NCBI GenBank assembly: GCA_037367405.1
Contig: JAZKJV010007248.1
Coordinates: 394,501 to 458,500 of the forward strand
Direction: 5' to 3'
Source: Ottelia alismoides
Taxonomy: Eukaryota > Streptophyta > Magnoliopsida > Alismatales > Hydrocharitaceae
DNA: 64,000 nucleotides
The translations under genes and the position numbers were made by a program. The notes beneath the pieces were generated by a model. The model searched no databases. It saw only the letters and a list, made by a program, of their open reading frames with translations, and had not been told where the DNA came from. Below, piece after piece: positions 9,753 through 21,274 of the stretch; the stretch's first letter is position 1, and every line of letters begins with the position of its first letter.

Positions 9753-11080
9753 TCAGCATGATTCAAGATTATCATCGACATTATTCTCAGCACGTGCTCG
9801 CTTTGGTCTTAGTGAAATGACATCGACATGAATGGCAGCACCTGGCAAGTGGCAGCATAGGGCAATGCGCGACACCCACTGAGGATTGGATAGTTGATGC
9901 GGTAAGACGAGTGGACGAGACGATTCAAAATTCCTAACCATTGGGCATGGCGTATAAGCCAGCCTGTTCACATGACAACACTCATTTTGCCGAGGCAATC
10001 GAATTGGAAAGGAAATAAAGATCCACATGGTTAGTGCAAACCTGGCAATCGGATACAAAGAGCATGCCAAAAGCAACTTGGAAATCTGCTTCGTTCACAC
10101 CAGATATCGTGCTTGAAGGATTCAGATTCAAGGCATCAGGGAGATTGACCTTGAAAGTGTGACAGTCGAGCCCACCGGCATGGTGGAGGTGCTGTCACCT
10201 ACATCCACCCGCGATGTCTTCGGAACACTAGGCAAAGGCAAGCACTCAACCACCCTAAGACAGGTCCTCACCAACCACATGGATGCCTCGAAGACTGGCC
10301 GACAGGGACAACCCTCGGGCGCCAGCACAGCGTCAATGTCCATATCCAGTGAGAGCCTGTCTGAAAGGGATCAATTGTCCCCATCCCGTCAAATGTGACA
10401 AAGACCTAGAAAGAGTTCATGTGATGTTCGGTAAAAGGAATGCCGTAGATAAGGAACACGCAACATGTCCCAATCTTCTCAGCACCATCCTGAAAATGAG
10501 GGTGGTTCTACATAATGTTAAAAGCCAAAGCAATTAAGGCACAACCTCCGCTGGGGTGATAGACCATGCACACAGGTAGACGTGGGGTCCAAGGTGATCA
10601 TATCCTCATCAAATTCCATGAGGAAAAAGTGCTGGAGGCACCTTCCGACATTCCTACACAGGAGCACGCTAGAGGATGCTGAGGTGGCAATTAGAATACA
10701 AGGACTCAGACCCAGCTTCACGTCATCAGGCGGTTCCTGCCAACGTGAAGGGATCGTCTCAGTAGACTATGGCGGCCTGCGAGGATGCCGCATCACATCA
10801 GCGAAAAGTTCTGGTTGCTGCAAAAGGGTCTGCTCAATCATCGGATACTCACACAGAGGCTCCCAGGATGCCATTCCCTTTGCATCTTGCATCCCCAATG
10901 ACGATGGCCCCAAGAATCACACATGTAACATCGATAATTCTTTTCTGACATCACAGGCACGTTCTGGACACATCTAAGGCACCACACAGTCGTCCACTCA
11001 CCACCACCGCACTCTTGCTTTCGCAACAGAGCAGGTACCTTCCTTACAAAACCTCCATCACGCCCCATCTGAGAGAAAAA
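9753..11080 (-). pseudogene. LINE 2 relic, ORF1 (gag-like) protein
   Basis: Minus-strand pieces line up with ORF1 of LINE F (50063-52204). 10838-11068 holds CYMCDSWGHRHWGC, a CCHC zinc knuckle (C-x2-C-x4-H-x4-C). 10518-10721 gives DEDMITLDPTSTCVHGLSP, matching the GGDFIILDASRCCVRGLSP block of LINE F. 10128-10343 matches the following block. Several frame changes separate them. Since ORF1 lies upstream of the ORF2 remnant at 7090-9480 in the same orientation, both are probably one LINE that lost its endonuclease and most of its RT. Function in intact LINEs: RNA-binding particle protein. Confidence 0.7.
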
Positions 11081-11805
11081 CCCATGATATGACCCAGAAG
11101 TTCAAGTGATTAGTGGAGAACTCTAAAGAATAAATAGGAATTCCTTAGACTAAAGCTTTAGGGTGTTCTCTACTGGGGTAGTGTTCTTTCCACCAGGTGC
11201 TCCCTAGTGGGTTGATGACATTGGCAATGGGTGGGTTGATCTCATGTGAAGAAGGGAGAAGATAGTATTGGGAAAGTCTGGAGGAGCTTGGTTAAGATTT
11301 GAGGGAGGGGTGGAATGGGATGGAAGCTTGTGAAGTGGATGTGGGAGTTGGTATTTCTTTTCTTATGAAAAGCGATGCTCCTGTAAGATGGTGCCGAAAT
11401 GCAAGTTAAAAGATCTCTGACGTAGGGGGGTGGAAGACCAAAGAAATGTTGTAAGAAAGTTATTAAGAAGGATATTCCATTTTTAGATCAGAGCCTGATC
11501 TACCAAAAATATATATCTTTGGAAACAGATAATCTATGTAGCCAATCCCACATAAATTGAGAAAACCTTGGTTGTGTAAAAACTGATGCCAGTAAGCATT
11601 GAAATGCATTAGCATAGATATACAGATGGCCATCTTTCTCCATTTCCGACATCTTTCAATAGTAAAAGTCCCAACTACTAGACCTCTCTTTGTTCAGGAA
11701 GTTCTATTGTGCAGACAACAAAAATCCAATAATAACGATGTCTTATAGTGACACATGAATTTAAATCTGCATTATTTTAGCATATTATTTTAGCAGATCT
11801 TACTT
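11081..11805. other. Unassigned intronic or upstream sequence
   Basis: No open frame of note and no recognised repeat. It is presumably intron sequence upstream of the first LTN1 exon seen here. Confidence 0.3.
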
Positions 11806-11836
11806 AATGTGGGAAAACACTTTGTTGTTGTATTTT
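11806..11836 (+). repeat. RTE or SINE 3'-tail scrap
   Basis: ACTTAATGTGGGAAAACAC followed by TTTGTTGTTG matches the last ~30 bases of the RTE copies (compare 4240-4273). It may be the end of an RTE LINE or of a SINE sharing its tail. It lies only 33 bp upstream of an LTN1 exon. Confidence 0.55.
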
Positions 11837-11869
11837 TTAGAATTGAACTTATGCATTTATGAAATGCAG

Positions 11870-11932
11870 GCTATTGACGGGGAAATTGCCCAACATCTAG
11901 GTAGACTTGGAAGAAAAGATCCTGTAACCAAG
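11870..11932 (+). CDS. LTN1: Listerin (LTN1) exon: first exon visible
   Basis: A 63-nt, 21-codon phase-0 exon between a TGCAG acceptor (11865-11869) and a GT donor (11933). It translates AIDGEIAQHLGRLGRKDPVTK, closely matching the S/D-E-V-A-Q-H-L-x-R-L-x-R-K-D-P-T-T-K block near the N-terminus of plant listerin. Listerin is a very large HEAT/ARM-repeat RING E3 ligase that ubiquitinates nascent chains on stalled 60S ribosomes; this block is part of the N-terminal region that helps dock it on the 60S-NEMF complex. No stop or frameshift is present. The preceding exon with the start codon was not found in the window. The identification rests on my memory of the family plus the two following exons, which continue the same protein in order. 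Confidence 0.85.
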
Positions 11933-12147
11933 GTAGCACATGTCAATTGCTTGTTGGGCAACAATTAATTGTGCTCATATTATATTTTATGTTTTCTGGT
12001 TACAATAATGCTCATCAATCGATCCCTCTTTTCAAAATCCTCTCTTATGGTGCTTTTGACTATCTACTGGATTACTCTTTGTTGAGTACTCAGTTATGAT
12101 GTGGATAGTGAGTAATGGCCAGCTAGATATACCTTCCAAAAGGAAAT

Positions 12148-12230
12148 TTTTTTGGGGGCAAAAACGGGGGAAGCCCGCAAAGGTGTCCACCCCAAATGGA
12201 TTAATTGAGAGACTTTAGAGAAATTACATA
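12148..12230 (-). repeat. Possible LINE 3'-end scrap in LTN1 intron
   Basis: TTTTTTTGGGGGCAAAAACGG and then GGTGTCCACCCCAAAT have the same order as the minus-oriented 3' end of LINE F (46345-46400: oligo-T, a GGGGGA block, GGTGTTCACCCCAATA). Probably a short LINE tail in the 600-bp intron between the first two exons seen. Weak evidence. Confidence 0.45.
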
Positions 12231-12532
12231 AGTTAGGACTCGATTATAGTTTTAGCATAAAAGATTGCATTATCTACGTAAAAGTGTTCTTTCTGAAAAT
12301 AACTTTATTGTGTGCAAGCCGGAATGCCCAAATTACTGCAACTGGTAGGTAGCCTCTCCGTGTTCAGACGGAACCAGGAGTTGAAAATCAATTCCATTCA
12401 TGGTTTTTCTTGGATACTATGAGGCTATGTATATTTCAGTCTGCGGTCAGGAAATTACAAACACTTTGAATACGGTGAGCGCATTTTTTTTCACTTTTAT
12501 GATTTTATTATACTTCTGAATAAATCTTGCAG

Positions 12533-12610
12533 CTTAAAGCACTGACTGCTCTGTCCTCCATCTTTAAGCAAAAAAGTGAAGATGAGATTGTGAAGATTAT
12601 TCCACAATGG
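12533..12610 (+). CDS. LTN1: Listerin (LTN1) exon: second exon visible
   Basis: A 78-nt, 26-codon phase-0 exon between CTTGCAG (ends 12532) and GTATGT (12611). The encoded peptide starts LKALTALSSIFKQKS and ends EIVKIIPQW, matching the listerin stretch that follows R-K-D-P-T-T-K: L-K-A-L-x-x-L-x-x-x-x-K-Q-K and I-I-P-Q-W. It joins the previous exon in frame. The donor opens a 25.4-kb intron holding copia A, the copia E and hAT complex, copia B and element H, before the next exon at 38016. Codons are intact, so the gene may still be expressed if the long intron is spliced. Confidence 0.88.
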
Positions 12611-13493
12611 GTATGTGTTTGAGTTGGTTTATTTGATATCTTTCTCAAAATTAAGTTATGAAATCATAGTTCCTTATATTTCATTCTGATACTTTCCTGC
12701 AGTAAATACAATTATTTCCCGGAATAAATGTGTTCTTCACTTGTTTATGTACACGTTTCGTAGATTCCTGAATCCAATAAAACTAGAAAAGTTGAGTCAG
12801 TTTCCATCTGTTCCAGTGCTAATATATTTATTTTATTTTCCATCTTTTATTTTAAATATTTTCTAATGCAGCCGCATCTTCTTTGTTGTAACTATGCTTA
12901 TGAATCCCGAACCTCACATAGACTATTGAATACTCACTGTAGATTCATGCAAGCAATACCAATGTTTTCCTTTAATAACTTGGTCTTCCTTTACCTTGCA
13001 TTTGAAGGTATGGACGGATACATAGACGAGTCTTCCATTTTCGACATTCTTTCTAGATTGTTTACGAGTGACGTTCTTCACCTGATGTCAACATATATAA
13101 GTGGGATTATGAGAGGTTGTGACAACTCACAGTAGTTTGGGCCTGGCAGTTGTAACAAAATGTCTTACCTTTGGAAGGAGTCTTGTAGAAAATGTACTGT
13201 TAGCTGTTCATATCTGGGGCCGTTAGTGTCTGCTTGCAAAGAGCGAGGGGTTGTATCTTGTAATCTTATGCCCATTTAGGATATTGGATGTCTATTAAAC
13301 TCAATTTATACTTTTTTTTACAAAAAAAGTTCTCTTCCAAAATTATGTTGGTGATTCTGGTTCTCTATTGCATAGCACTATCGAACTTTTTAAATTTTTA
13401 CGCAGTGAATAAATTGGCTTTCTCCTAGTGTTCCACTTTTTTTGAAACATTTAGTTTATTCTCCGTGTTACACCATCTATTACCTGACTAGAC

Positions 13494-13642
13494 TGTTAGA
13501 GTAATCGATACTCTGATGTATTATTCCATAGAGCCCTCGGGTCTCTTATATAGAGAGAAAACCCTTGGGTAAATTACAGAGACGTACAATATATAAATAG
13601 AAAATACGAAACAGTACATCGCAACATATATAAGCCTCTACA
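13494..13642 (-). repeat. 3' LTR of copia A
   Basis: 149 bp, TGTTAGAG...CTCTACA. Contains CTCTTATATAGAGAG, a TATA box inside an inverted repeat. Confidence 0.95.
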
Positions 13643-13649
13643 CTCCCTC

Positions 13650-16600
13650 TCAAGATGGAGCATAGATATCTATCATGCTCAGCTTGGAAGAACATCTCTG
13701 GAAAGGTCCTCTGAGCAATGGCTTGGTGAATATATCAGCAGTCTGGTCCTCTGAACTGACATGAGAAGTGGAAATGAAGCCCTTCTGAATCATGTCTCTA
13801 GTATAATGACAATCCACCTCGATGTGCTTTGTTCTCTAATGAAAAGCTGGATTGTTGGCAATAAACAATGCTGCCTGATTGTCACATTGGAGATTCATAG
13901 GCAAGGGGACATCTACATTCAAATCTTCTAAGACTGCTCTAACCCACATCATTTCTGCGCTTGCTTGTGCCATGGCTCTGTACTCGGATTCAACACTGGA
14001 TCTCGCCACAACAGTCTGTTTCTTGCTTTTCCAAGAAACTAGAGAGCTTCCTATGAAGATAGCAAATCCAGAAGTAGATTTACGATCCCTTGGACATCCT
14101 GCATAATCTGCATCTGCACAAGCTGAAATAGACAGATCTGTATCTTTCCTGAATAGCAACCCTGTGCCTGGGGAAGACTTCAGATATCTCAATATCATAT
14201 ACAAGGCATCCATATGAACTTGCCTCGGCTGCTCCATAAATTGACTCACCCGGTTTACTGCAAAGGCAATATCCGGTCGAGTTATAGTAATGTATAAGAG
14301 CTTACCCACCATCTCTCTGTACCTTCTTTTGTCCACCTCCTCGGTATCATCGTCGTACAGCTTCATGCTTGGGTCCATAGGTGTACTTGAAGGTCTGCAT
14401 CCAGTCATTCCTTTTTCAATTAGCAAGTCTGTGACATATTTTCTTTGAGTCATCACCATTCCTTGTGCATTTCTTGCAAACTCTATCCCCAGAAAATATC
14501 GTATCGTGCCTAGATCCTTCGTAATGAACTGGCTTCCCAACAGGGACTTGGTTATCTCAATCCCCTGAGCATCATCTCCTGTAACTAAGATGTCATCAAC
14601 ATATATCATAACAACAACTGTACTTCTAGGGGTCTTCTGGATGAACAGTGAATGGTCCGCATTTGATCTCCTGAACCCCTGTCGTTCAATTAGCTGGGAA
14701 AGCTTCTGGAACCATGCTCGGGGACTCTGTTTGAGGCCATAGATAGCCTTATGAAGTCTGCACACCATCTGAGTCTCGCCCTCAGCAGCAAACCCTGGTG
14801 GCTGTTGCATGTAGACTTCCTCCTGTAGGTCACCATACAAGAAAGCATTCTTGACGTCAAGCTGGAAAATGGTCCAGTTACGTACCACAACAACATATAG
14901 GAGGATGCGAAGAGTAGAGTGTCTCGCCACTGGTGAAAAAGTATCCAAATAATCTACCCCATACGTCTGGGTAAATCCCCGTGCTACAAGTCTGGCCTTG
15001 TATCTGTCGAGACGTCCATCCGCATGATATTTCACTGTAAACACCCACTTGCAACTCACCACGGAGGCACCTGGAGGAATGGGTACAAGAGACCAAGTCC
15101 CTCTAGACTGCAAGGCACGCATCTCCTCTTCCATAGCTAGACGCCAGCAATCAATCTTCATGGCATCCTGATAGGTCCGTGGAATCTCAACTGACGAGAC
15201 AGCAGCTACAGACTTCTGGAAATCCCCATTGAGGCGATGAAATGAGACTTGAGAGGCAAGAGGATATGAAGCACATTGTCTTCGCTGCTTCCTGTGAGCA
15301 ATGGGCCGATCCAGATCATCCATCACTGTGTTGACCGGTTGATCCTCCTCCTGTAGTAAAGGCTCCTGCACTGGTGCATTGTCTAACCCATCATTAGTGA
15401 TAACATCAGAACATACCTGAGGCGTGTTGGATGGTTGACATGTAGCTTGAGCAGGGCCTGTTCGCCTTGTATAGAACTTAGTAAAAGGTATAATTGGAGG
15501 AGGTGGTGGTGGTGGTGGTGGTGGTGTGACCCAGGCTTGGAGGTGGAGGCACATAGACATTAGAATCTGTGGATGTGGAGGAGACCAATCTGTCACCTGC
15601 AGGGGAGAAGTACATGACAGGTTCGAAAAATGTAACATCAGCGCTCACATAGTACTTGTCATGAACGGGGTCATAGCAACGATATCCTTTCCGTGTCCTG
15701 GAGTAGCCCACAAAAACACACTTGATAGCCCTAGGAGATAGCTTATCAAGTCCTGGAGATAAGCGGTGGACAAACGCAACAGTGCCAAAGACCCAAGGTG
15801 TAAGTGTAAACAAATCTTTGTTAGGAAAGAGAACAGAGATAGGAGATTTTTCCCCAAGAACGGTTGTAGGCATGCGGTTGACCAGATAGCATGCTGTAAG
15901 TATAGCATCCCCCCAAAAGGATAATGGGGCACAACTCTGAATAAGTAATGTGCGAGCAATATTAAGGAAATGTCGATGCTTCCGTTCTGCAACCCCATTT
16001 TGTTGAGATGTGTATGCACATATGGTTTGGTGGATAATGCCTTTAGAAGAAAGAAAGCGAGCAAGGGAACGAGTGCAGAACTCCAATGCATTGTCAGTAC
16101 GCACATACTTAACAGTAGATGAAAAAACATTTTGAACTTCATTGATAAGATTTTGAATAACACTTCCTGCTTCGGATTTATTTTTAAGAAGAAAAGTCCA
16201 GGACACTCTAGAAAAATCATCAACCACAACTAAATAGAACCTGTGCCCCTGATGATCTGGGACACGACTGGGACCCCAAATATCTATGTGAAATAACTCA
16301 AATGGGGAGCGACTGCTCCGACTCTGACGACTGGGGAAGCTAGACTGATGATGCTTCCCTAACTGACATGCTTCACAACGAAATGACGAACTCGGAGAGA
16401 TCTGAGGCAGGAGGTGACGCATTTTCTGTAGCGGCAGGTGACCAAACCGAAGATGCCAGGTATGCGGAGATACGGAGCCCTGGGAATGCAGTGAGACGCC
16501 AGCGTAGGAGTTCCGTACGAGACGATAGAGGCCATTGTGCTCAGAGCCACAGCCAATCACCCTGCCCGTTAGTATGTCCTGAAAAATAACAGACGATGGG

Positions 16601-17871
16601 TCAAAAATAGCACGACAGTGCAAATCTCGTGTAATCTGACTAATGGATAAGAGATTCATAGAGAATTCTGGTGCATGTAGAACATTCTGTAAGTGCATAG
16701 AGGGCAACAAAGCCGTCTCCCCCTGACCGATGATAGGGGAATGAGTGCCATCAGCAATGAGTACAGAGCGACCAGGCTGAACATCTCTATAGGACTGCAG
16801 AATAGCTTTCTCACGACATAGATGATGGGTGGCTCCAGAATCGACAATCCATCCTGTGAGATCATGGTTATGATATGGGACTGAAGGACTACCTGAGGCA
16901 CTGGCTGAAGCAGATGTATTAGCTGACGCCGAGGCCGCAACATCAGAAGCTTCAGCACCCTCTGACGATGACTGTGGCATGATATCACGAAGCCGTGCCA
17001 CTAGCTCCTCAAACCTGTGATCTAAAGTAGATGCTGGTGGACCCTGAACATGATCAGCGACACGTGCAGAAGGAGGGAAGCCATGCTTGGAATAGCATGT
17101 ATCCTCCGAATGACCAGTACGACGACAGAATGAGCACGTAGAGCGTATGCGACCTCCGCGGCCACGTCCACCACTTCCTCTGCCACGAAATGAGGACGAA
17201 CTACCTCGTCCTCTGGAAACTGCCATTGCCGAGGGAGGTGTAATCGCTGTTTTCGATGGAACAGGTACACGACTGAGCCTCCTATATACTTCTTCCATCG
17301 GTGGAATGGTGGCATCTGCAAGGATCTGAGAGCGTGCTGCCTCGTACTCAGGGTCAAGGGCAGTAAGTAATACGCCAACCATAGTGGCGTTGCGGAACGT
17401 CTTCTGCTGTTCCGGCGTGGCTGTGAGTGGGATGGTGCTATAGAGCTTCTCGAACATTCCACGAAGAGACGTGTACAGGGAATGAAGAGGCCTCCCATTT
17501 TGCTTCGTGGTAAAGATATCATGCTGCAACTGTAGCATCTTTGTCTCGTTCCGTACCTGAGAGTACGTCGTGGCCAAAATATCCCACATCGCCTTGGCGG
17601 TAGGCTGATGGAGGACATCATTTGCTATCTCCGTCGTGAGCGTTCCTGACAGCCAAACTTTGGCATACGCGTCATCAGCCTCCCATGAGGCATATATTCC
17701 CGTCTTCTCCGGCGGTTCATCCTCGATAAGAATATGCTTCTTACCACATGACTTCATAAGACTGAGGAACTGCATAGCTCACAGTTCGTAGTTCGTCCCG
17801 TCCATTTTGACGATTGGTGCCGAACCTTTAAAGGCACCTATGGCGGGCATATCGACCTTTTGTTCTGACAT
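13650..17871 (-). pseudogene. Copia A gag-pol polyprotein, three lesions
   Basis: Single-ORF copia polyprotein: gag, CCHC zinc knuckle CSFCRRTGHSEDTC (about 17094-17139), protease DSGATHHLC (about 16823-16846), GAG-preintegrase HLRFGHL, and integrase with DIWGPS, RTDNALEF and NGVAERKH (D,D,E). After the integrase come the RT with YVDDILVTG (about 14590-14607) and RNase H with ADADYAGCPRDRKSTSG. I chose the ATG at 17871 because the following MSEQKVD matches the MSESKAD starts of copias B, C and D. Lesions: TGA replaces the conserved Trp of Y-E-L-W-A-M-Q-F (about 17779); a frame change within the CCA/GGT repeat near 15500; TAG in the RNase H near 13836. The open frames are 15478-17775 (765 codons) and 13836-15638 (600 codons). 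Confidence 0.93.
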
Positions 17872-18230
17872 ACTGCCGGAGAAGAACAACTAGGGATGAT
17901 AGACCAAGAAAGTGTTGTCTACCAAGACCTTTGAGGATTCAAGTGCATATGTAGACGTTATGCACTTGAATCCATCATCTATCCGAGACCGATCGAAGGA
18001 GAGGCGCCCCGGTGACGAGTAGAGGCTGTGGAAGCCTCTACGGAAGAGAGAGGCGGCGGCTGGGGGTTCCCGGCGGCGGGGCTGGGGACCGCTGGCGGGG
18101 CCGGGGACGGCGGGGGGGGGGGGACCGGCGGGGGGGCGGGGGCCTGGCTGGGGTGGCTGGAGGGCTGGGTGGCGGGCTGGGGGGGGCGGGTGGAGAAAAC
18201 CCTAGGGTTAGGGTTTTGGCTCTGATACCA

Positions 18231-18379
18231 TGTTAGAGTAATCGATACTCTGATGTGTTATTCCATAGAGCCCTCGGGTCTCTTATATAGAGAGAAAACC
18301 CTTGGGTAAATTACAGAGACGTACAATATATAAATAGAAAATACGAAACAGTACATCGCACCATATATAAGCCTCTACA
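18231..18379 (-). repeat. 5' LTR of copia A
   Basis: 149 bp, matching 13494-13642 except for two substitutions (GATGTGTTATT for GATGTATTATT, and CGCACC for CGCAAC). Adjacent TGGTATCAGAGCC is the primer-binding site. Confidence 0.95.
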
Positions 18380-18384
18380 TAGAC

Positions 18385-19394
18385 GATTCAGGTCAAAATT
18401 TCTTTTATGGTCTTGCTTAAACATATCCATTCTTTTCTTCTTCTACACACGTGTACAACTTGCCAATGTGACATTGCTGGTCCTAATGGCAGTCTATGGT
18501 ATTTGGCTATCCATTTTAGTTTAGATGCATTGTTTCTGCGAACAACTTCGTTAAATTCTTTTGTGTTGAAAGAATTATTTGAAGTGTGCTAAAACATTAT
18601 CTCCATTAAATGCCCTCTAGGTTTTGTCCATCTCATTTTGATTTCTTATTACATTTTGAGTGTGCATTCATATTGTTTCTTGACTTTAAAGAGGGCATGC
18701 ACCTTGTACACCTCAATTTATTGCTTATGTAAAGTAATTGATACAAAATCACTTAAACCAAGCCTTAAAAATTATTTTGGCATATTCCAACACATTCTCC
18801 ACATGGACCTCTCATTTCGAAAAGATCACATTATTCGTAGCATTCAAATCATAACCAGTGGCCAACTACTTTTTGATGTGGGACCGAGACTTGTTCTATG
18901 CATCTTACATGTGAAGAAAAGATGGTTCACATCTGTATTCAATCTCGACACATAAAGAGCATTCAACATCCATAATGGTAAACAACCGGATCACATATAG
19001 AAAAAGCGTGCATTGAGGCGCTCGTGGCGATGTGTCGAGGTGAGGCACACCCATTTAGCCTTGAGGCGTGCACCTCGATCTAGTTTTACAAGGTGTGTGC
19101 CTCAGCCCTCAGGTGGCTGAGGCTAGCGAAGGTGAGGTGAGGAATTCTGGTGAGGCATTTAGTTTTTTTGGAGCATTTTATTCACGATTTTAACTGCCCT
19201 CTTGGTAGTTTGAGAAGCTTATAAAGATGTGCTTGTTTAGGATATATTTGTACATGATGAATGCATAAATCCGACGTTTCTATAATGTTCATAACTTCGT
19301 ATGTACCATTAAATGTGTCCAATTATTTCAGTAGTCTCTTATCATTAGACTTTTATACGAGTGAATCCACAACCATCAAATCGAACAATTACTT
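18385..19394. other. Unassigned intron sequence with GAGGCG-rich scrap
   Basis: AT-rich and without recognised genes up to about 18990. Between about 18995 and 19165 it is dense in GAGGCG/GAGGTGAGG and GCCTCAG motifs like the subterminal regions of the hAT-like MITE at 8514-9430, so it is probably a decayed relative. Termini and TSD are not recognisable. Confidence 0.4.
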
Positions 19395-19590
19395 ATATCA
19401 AAGCATTATCCCAAAAAGAATGGGGAGCGTGACTCTGAATAAAGTGTCCTGGTCACACCAAGTAAATGACGGTGTTTGCATTCATCAACACCTTTCTGCT
19501 GGGAAGTATACACACATGAGGTTTGGTGTATAATGCTAAGCGACTTGAAGAATTGACAAAGCTGTAAAGTGTACAACTCAAGGGCATTGT
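19395..19590 (-). pseudogene. Copia E integrase segment (inverted piece)
   Basis: Nucleotide-level match, same orientation, to copia A 15906-16085: GGGGAGCGTGACTCTGAATAA here against GGGGCACAACTCTGAATAA there, then the segment coding the N-G-V-A-E-R region, then CAAGGGCATTGTCAG. It encodes the part of the integrase core just N-terminal to the next segment (19594-19854), but that one is on the opposite strand. Confidence 0.7.
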
Positions 19591-19593
19591 CAG

Positions 19594-19854
19594 ATGAAAA
19601 TTGCGATCCTCACTACTTGTTACGTGGTAAATTATATGCCATCCTCTTTGTTAGGAGATAAGATTTTTCTTGATTGCATTTCCCGAGAATTATCTTCTCT
19701 CTCTAACACCTCGTGTCTTTGGTTATGTGGTATTTGTTCATCATTTGACTCATTGTCGTTACAAGCTCTCCTCCAGAGCTATCAAGTGTGTATTTGTGGG
19801 CTACTCCCAGACCTAGAAGGGGTCGGTGCTTTGATCTTGTTCGATGGAAGTACT
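19594..19854 (+). pseudogene. Copia integrase C-terminal segment, left half
   Basis: Reads ILTTCYVVNYMPSSLLGDK, then (with frame changes) the S-P-R-A-I-K-C-V-F-V-G-Y block that closes copia integrases. It stops inside a Trp-Lys-Tyr codon run at 19854, where the 8.6-kb hAT element is inserted. The frame continues at 28416. Confidence 0.8.
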
Positions 19855-20260
19855 ATAGTAGGCCATATCTTGATATATCGATGATATATCACCGATATAT
19901 TGGTAATTAAGAGGGGATATTGATATTAGGATATATATATCTATATCTATTTACCGGGTGTCGACAATATAGTGATATATCATGTGTTGGCGATATATTG
20001 ACGATATAAGGAATCTTCCAACATGGAATTCCACCAATATCGATTCATATATTGCCTAATATCAGTCCAGATCGCCTATTTCAACCCTTTCTTCCTCCAA
20101 GCTCTTCTCCAAAGGTCTTCCTTTCTTTTTTGAGGTAACATATGGATCTACTTTGGTTTCTTTGTTGAAATTGTGAAATTTGTTAGGGCTTTCCGCTTTC
20201 GTTCGTAGTTGTTAGGTAATGCATATTCTTATTTTTTGATACGATTCGAATTATTTAGTG

Positions 20261-20667
20261 AGATATTTGTGGAACTAATTTGAGATTTTTGAGTTATGTT
20301 GTGAAATTAAGTTAAGTTATGGAGAATAAAGTTGGATCTCACGTTTTAGACGTAGAAAAACAAGATTTTATGGTGCTTTATGTTAACTATAAATTAGTAA
20401 TCAATTAAATCTGTGAATTAAAAATTAGATCTGTAATATAGTGAGATATTTGGGGAACTAATTTGGGGTTTTGAGTTATGTTGTGAAATTAAGTTAAGTT
20501 ATGAAAGAATAAAGCCGGTTTTCATGTTCTAGACATAGAAAACAATATTCTACGGTTATTTATGTTAACTAAAAAATAGTAATTAATTAAATTTATGAAT
20601 TAAAAATTAGATCTATAATTTAACGAGATATTTGGGGAACTAATATGTGGTTTTTGAGTTGTGTTTT
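20261..20667 (+). repeat. Tandem ~182-bp repeats in hAT 5' region
   Basis: Units begin AGATATTTGTGGAACTAATTT at 20261, and similarly at 20444 and 20626 (periods 183 and 182). Each contains GAAATTAAGTTAAGTTATG and a GTTTATGTTAACTA-like end. The third unit is split by copia B at GTTTT and continues at 25672-25800. Confidence 0.85.
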
Positions 20668-20811
20668 TGTAGAGATATATTCATTTTTATGTATCGTTTT
20701 CTCAGTTTATCTTTCTTTTGTCTATCTTATGTAATTTACCCATATGTCTCTCCTCTATATAAGAGAGCCTAGGGTTCCATGGAATAAACAAGTCGCTCAT
20801 TTTCCCCAACA
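20668..20811 (+). repeat. 5' LTR of copia B
   Basis: 144 bp, TGTAGAGATA...CCCCAACA, with CTCCTCTATATAAGAGAG (TATA box in an inverted repeat) near 20751-20766. Confidence 0.95.
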
Positions 20812-21274
20812 TGGTATCAGAGCGACGGTCCTAGGACTGGACCTCTCATACCCCAAAATCCTAACCCCACTGCACCACCCTTTCTCTCTTTCTCCGCTAC
20901 CTCCTCCAGTGGTTGCCACCACCACAATAGGTGCTGCCACCCTCCAGCGGGCACCATCATACCTACCAGTAGGTCCCGCCCTCCAGCAGGCGCTGCCGCA
21001 CATTAGGGGTCGCCACACCTCCCAACGGGTGTCGCTCCAGCGGCTCCTATCCCTTAAAAGGGTGCCACTGCACCCCTTGTTTCTCATCGGGTGTAGCCGC
21101 ACCTCCATCTAGGGCTCATCTTTCTATAGGTGCCCGGTTTTGTCTTGGGTCTGGAGCCTTCGGCCGTTGCTTGATGGAATTAGTTGCTTGAGTTTACACA
21201 TGCAACCGAATCCTTTTATGTCTGTGTAGACAAGAGTTTCTAGTTTACAACCCTAGTCTTCTCCAACCTGCAAC

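Larger units (their letters stand above)
13494..18379 (-). mobile_element. Ty1/copia retrotransposon A (4,886 bp)
   Basis: Complete structure: two 149-bp LTRs, a perfect 5-bp TSD TAGAC (13489-13493, 18380-18384), and a primer-binding site TGGTATCAGAGCC reading leftward from 18230. A polypurine tract GAGAGGGAG abuts the left LTR (13643-13651 reversed). The LTRs differ at only 2 of 149 positions, so this is the youngest copia here. The polyprotein is nearly complete but carries disabling changes (see coding entry). A GC-rich leader (about 18010-18200) lies between the primer-binding site and gag. Confidence 0.95.

Noticed and set aside
12866..13135. 89-codon + ORF considered as an extra LTN1 exon
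   Set aside because: It does not fit listerin, has no convincing splice sites, and the protein already joins directly from the 12533-12610 exon to the 38016 exon.
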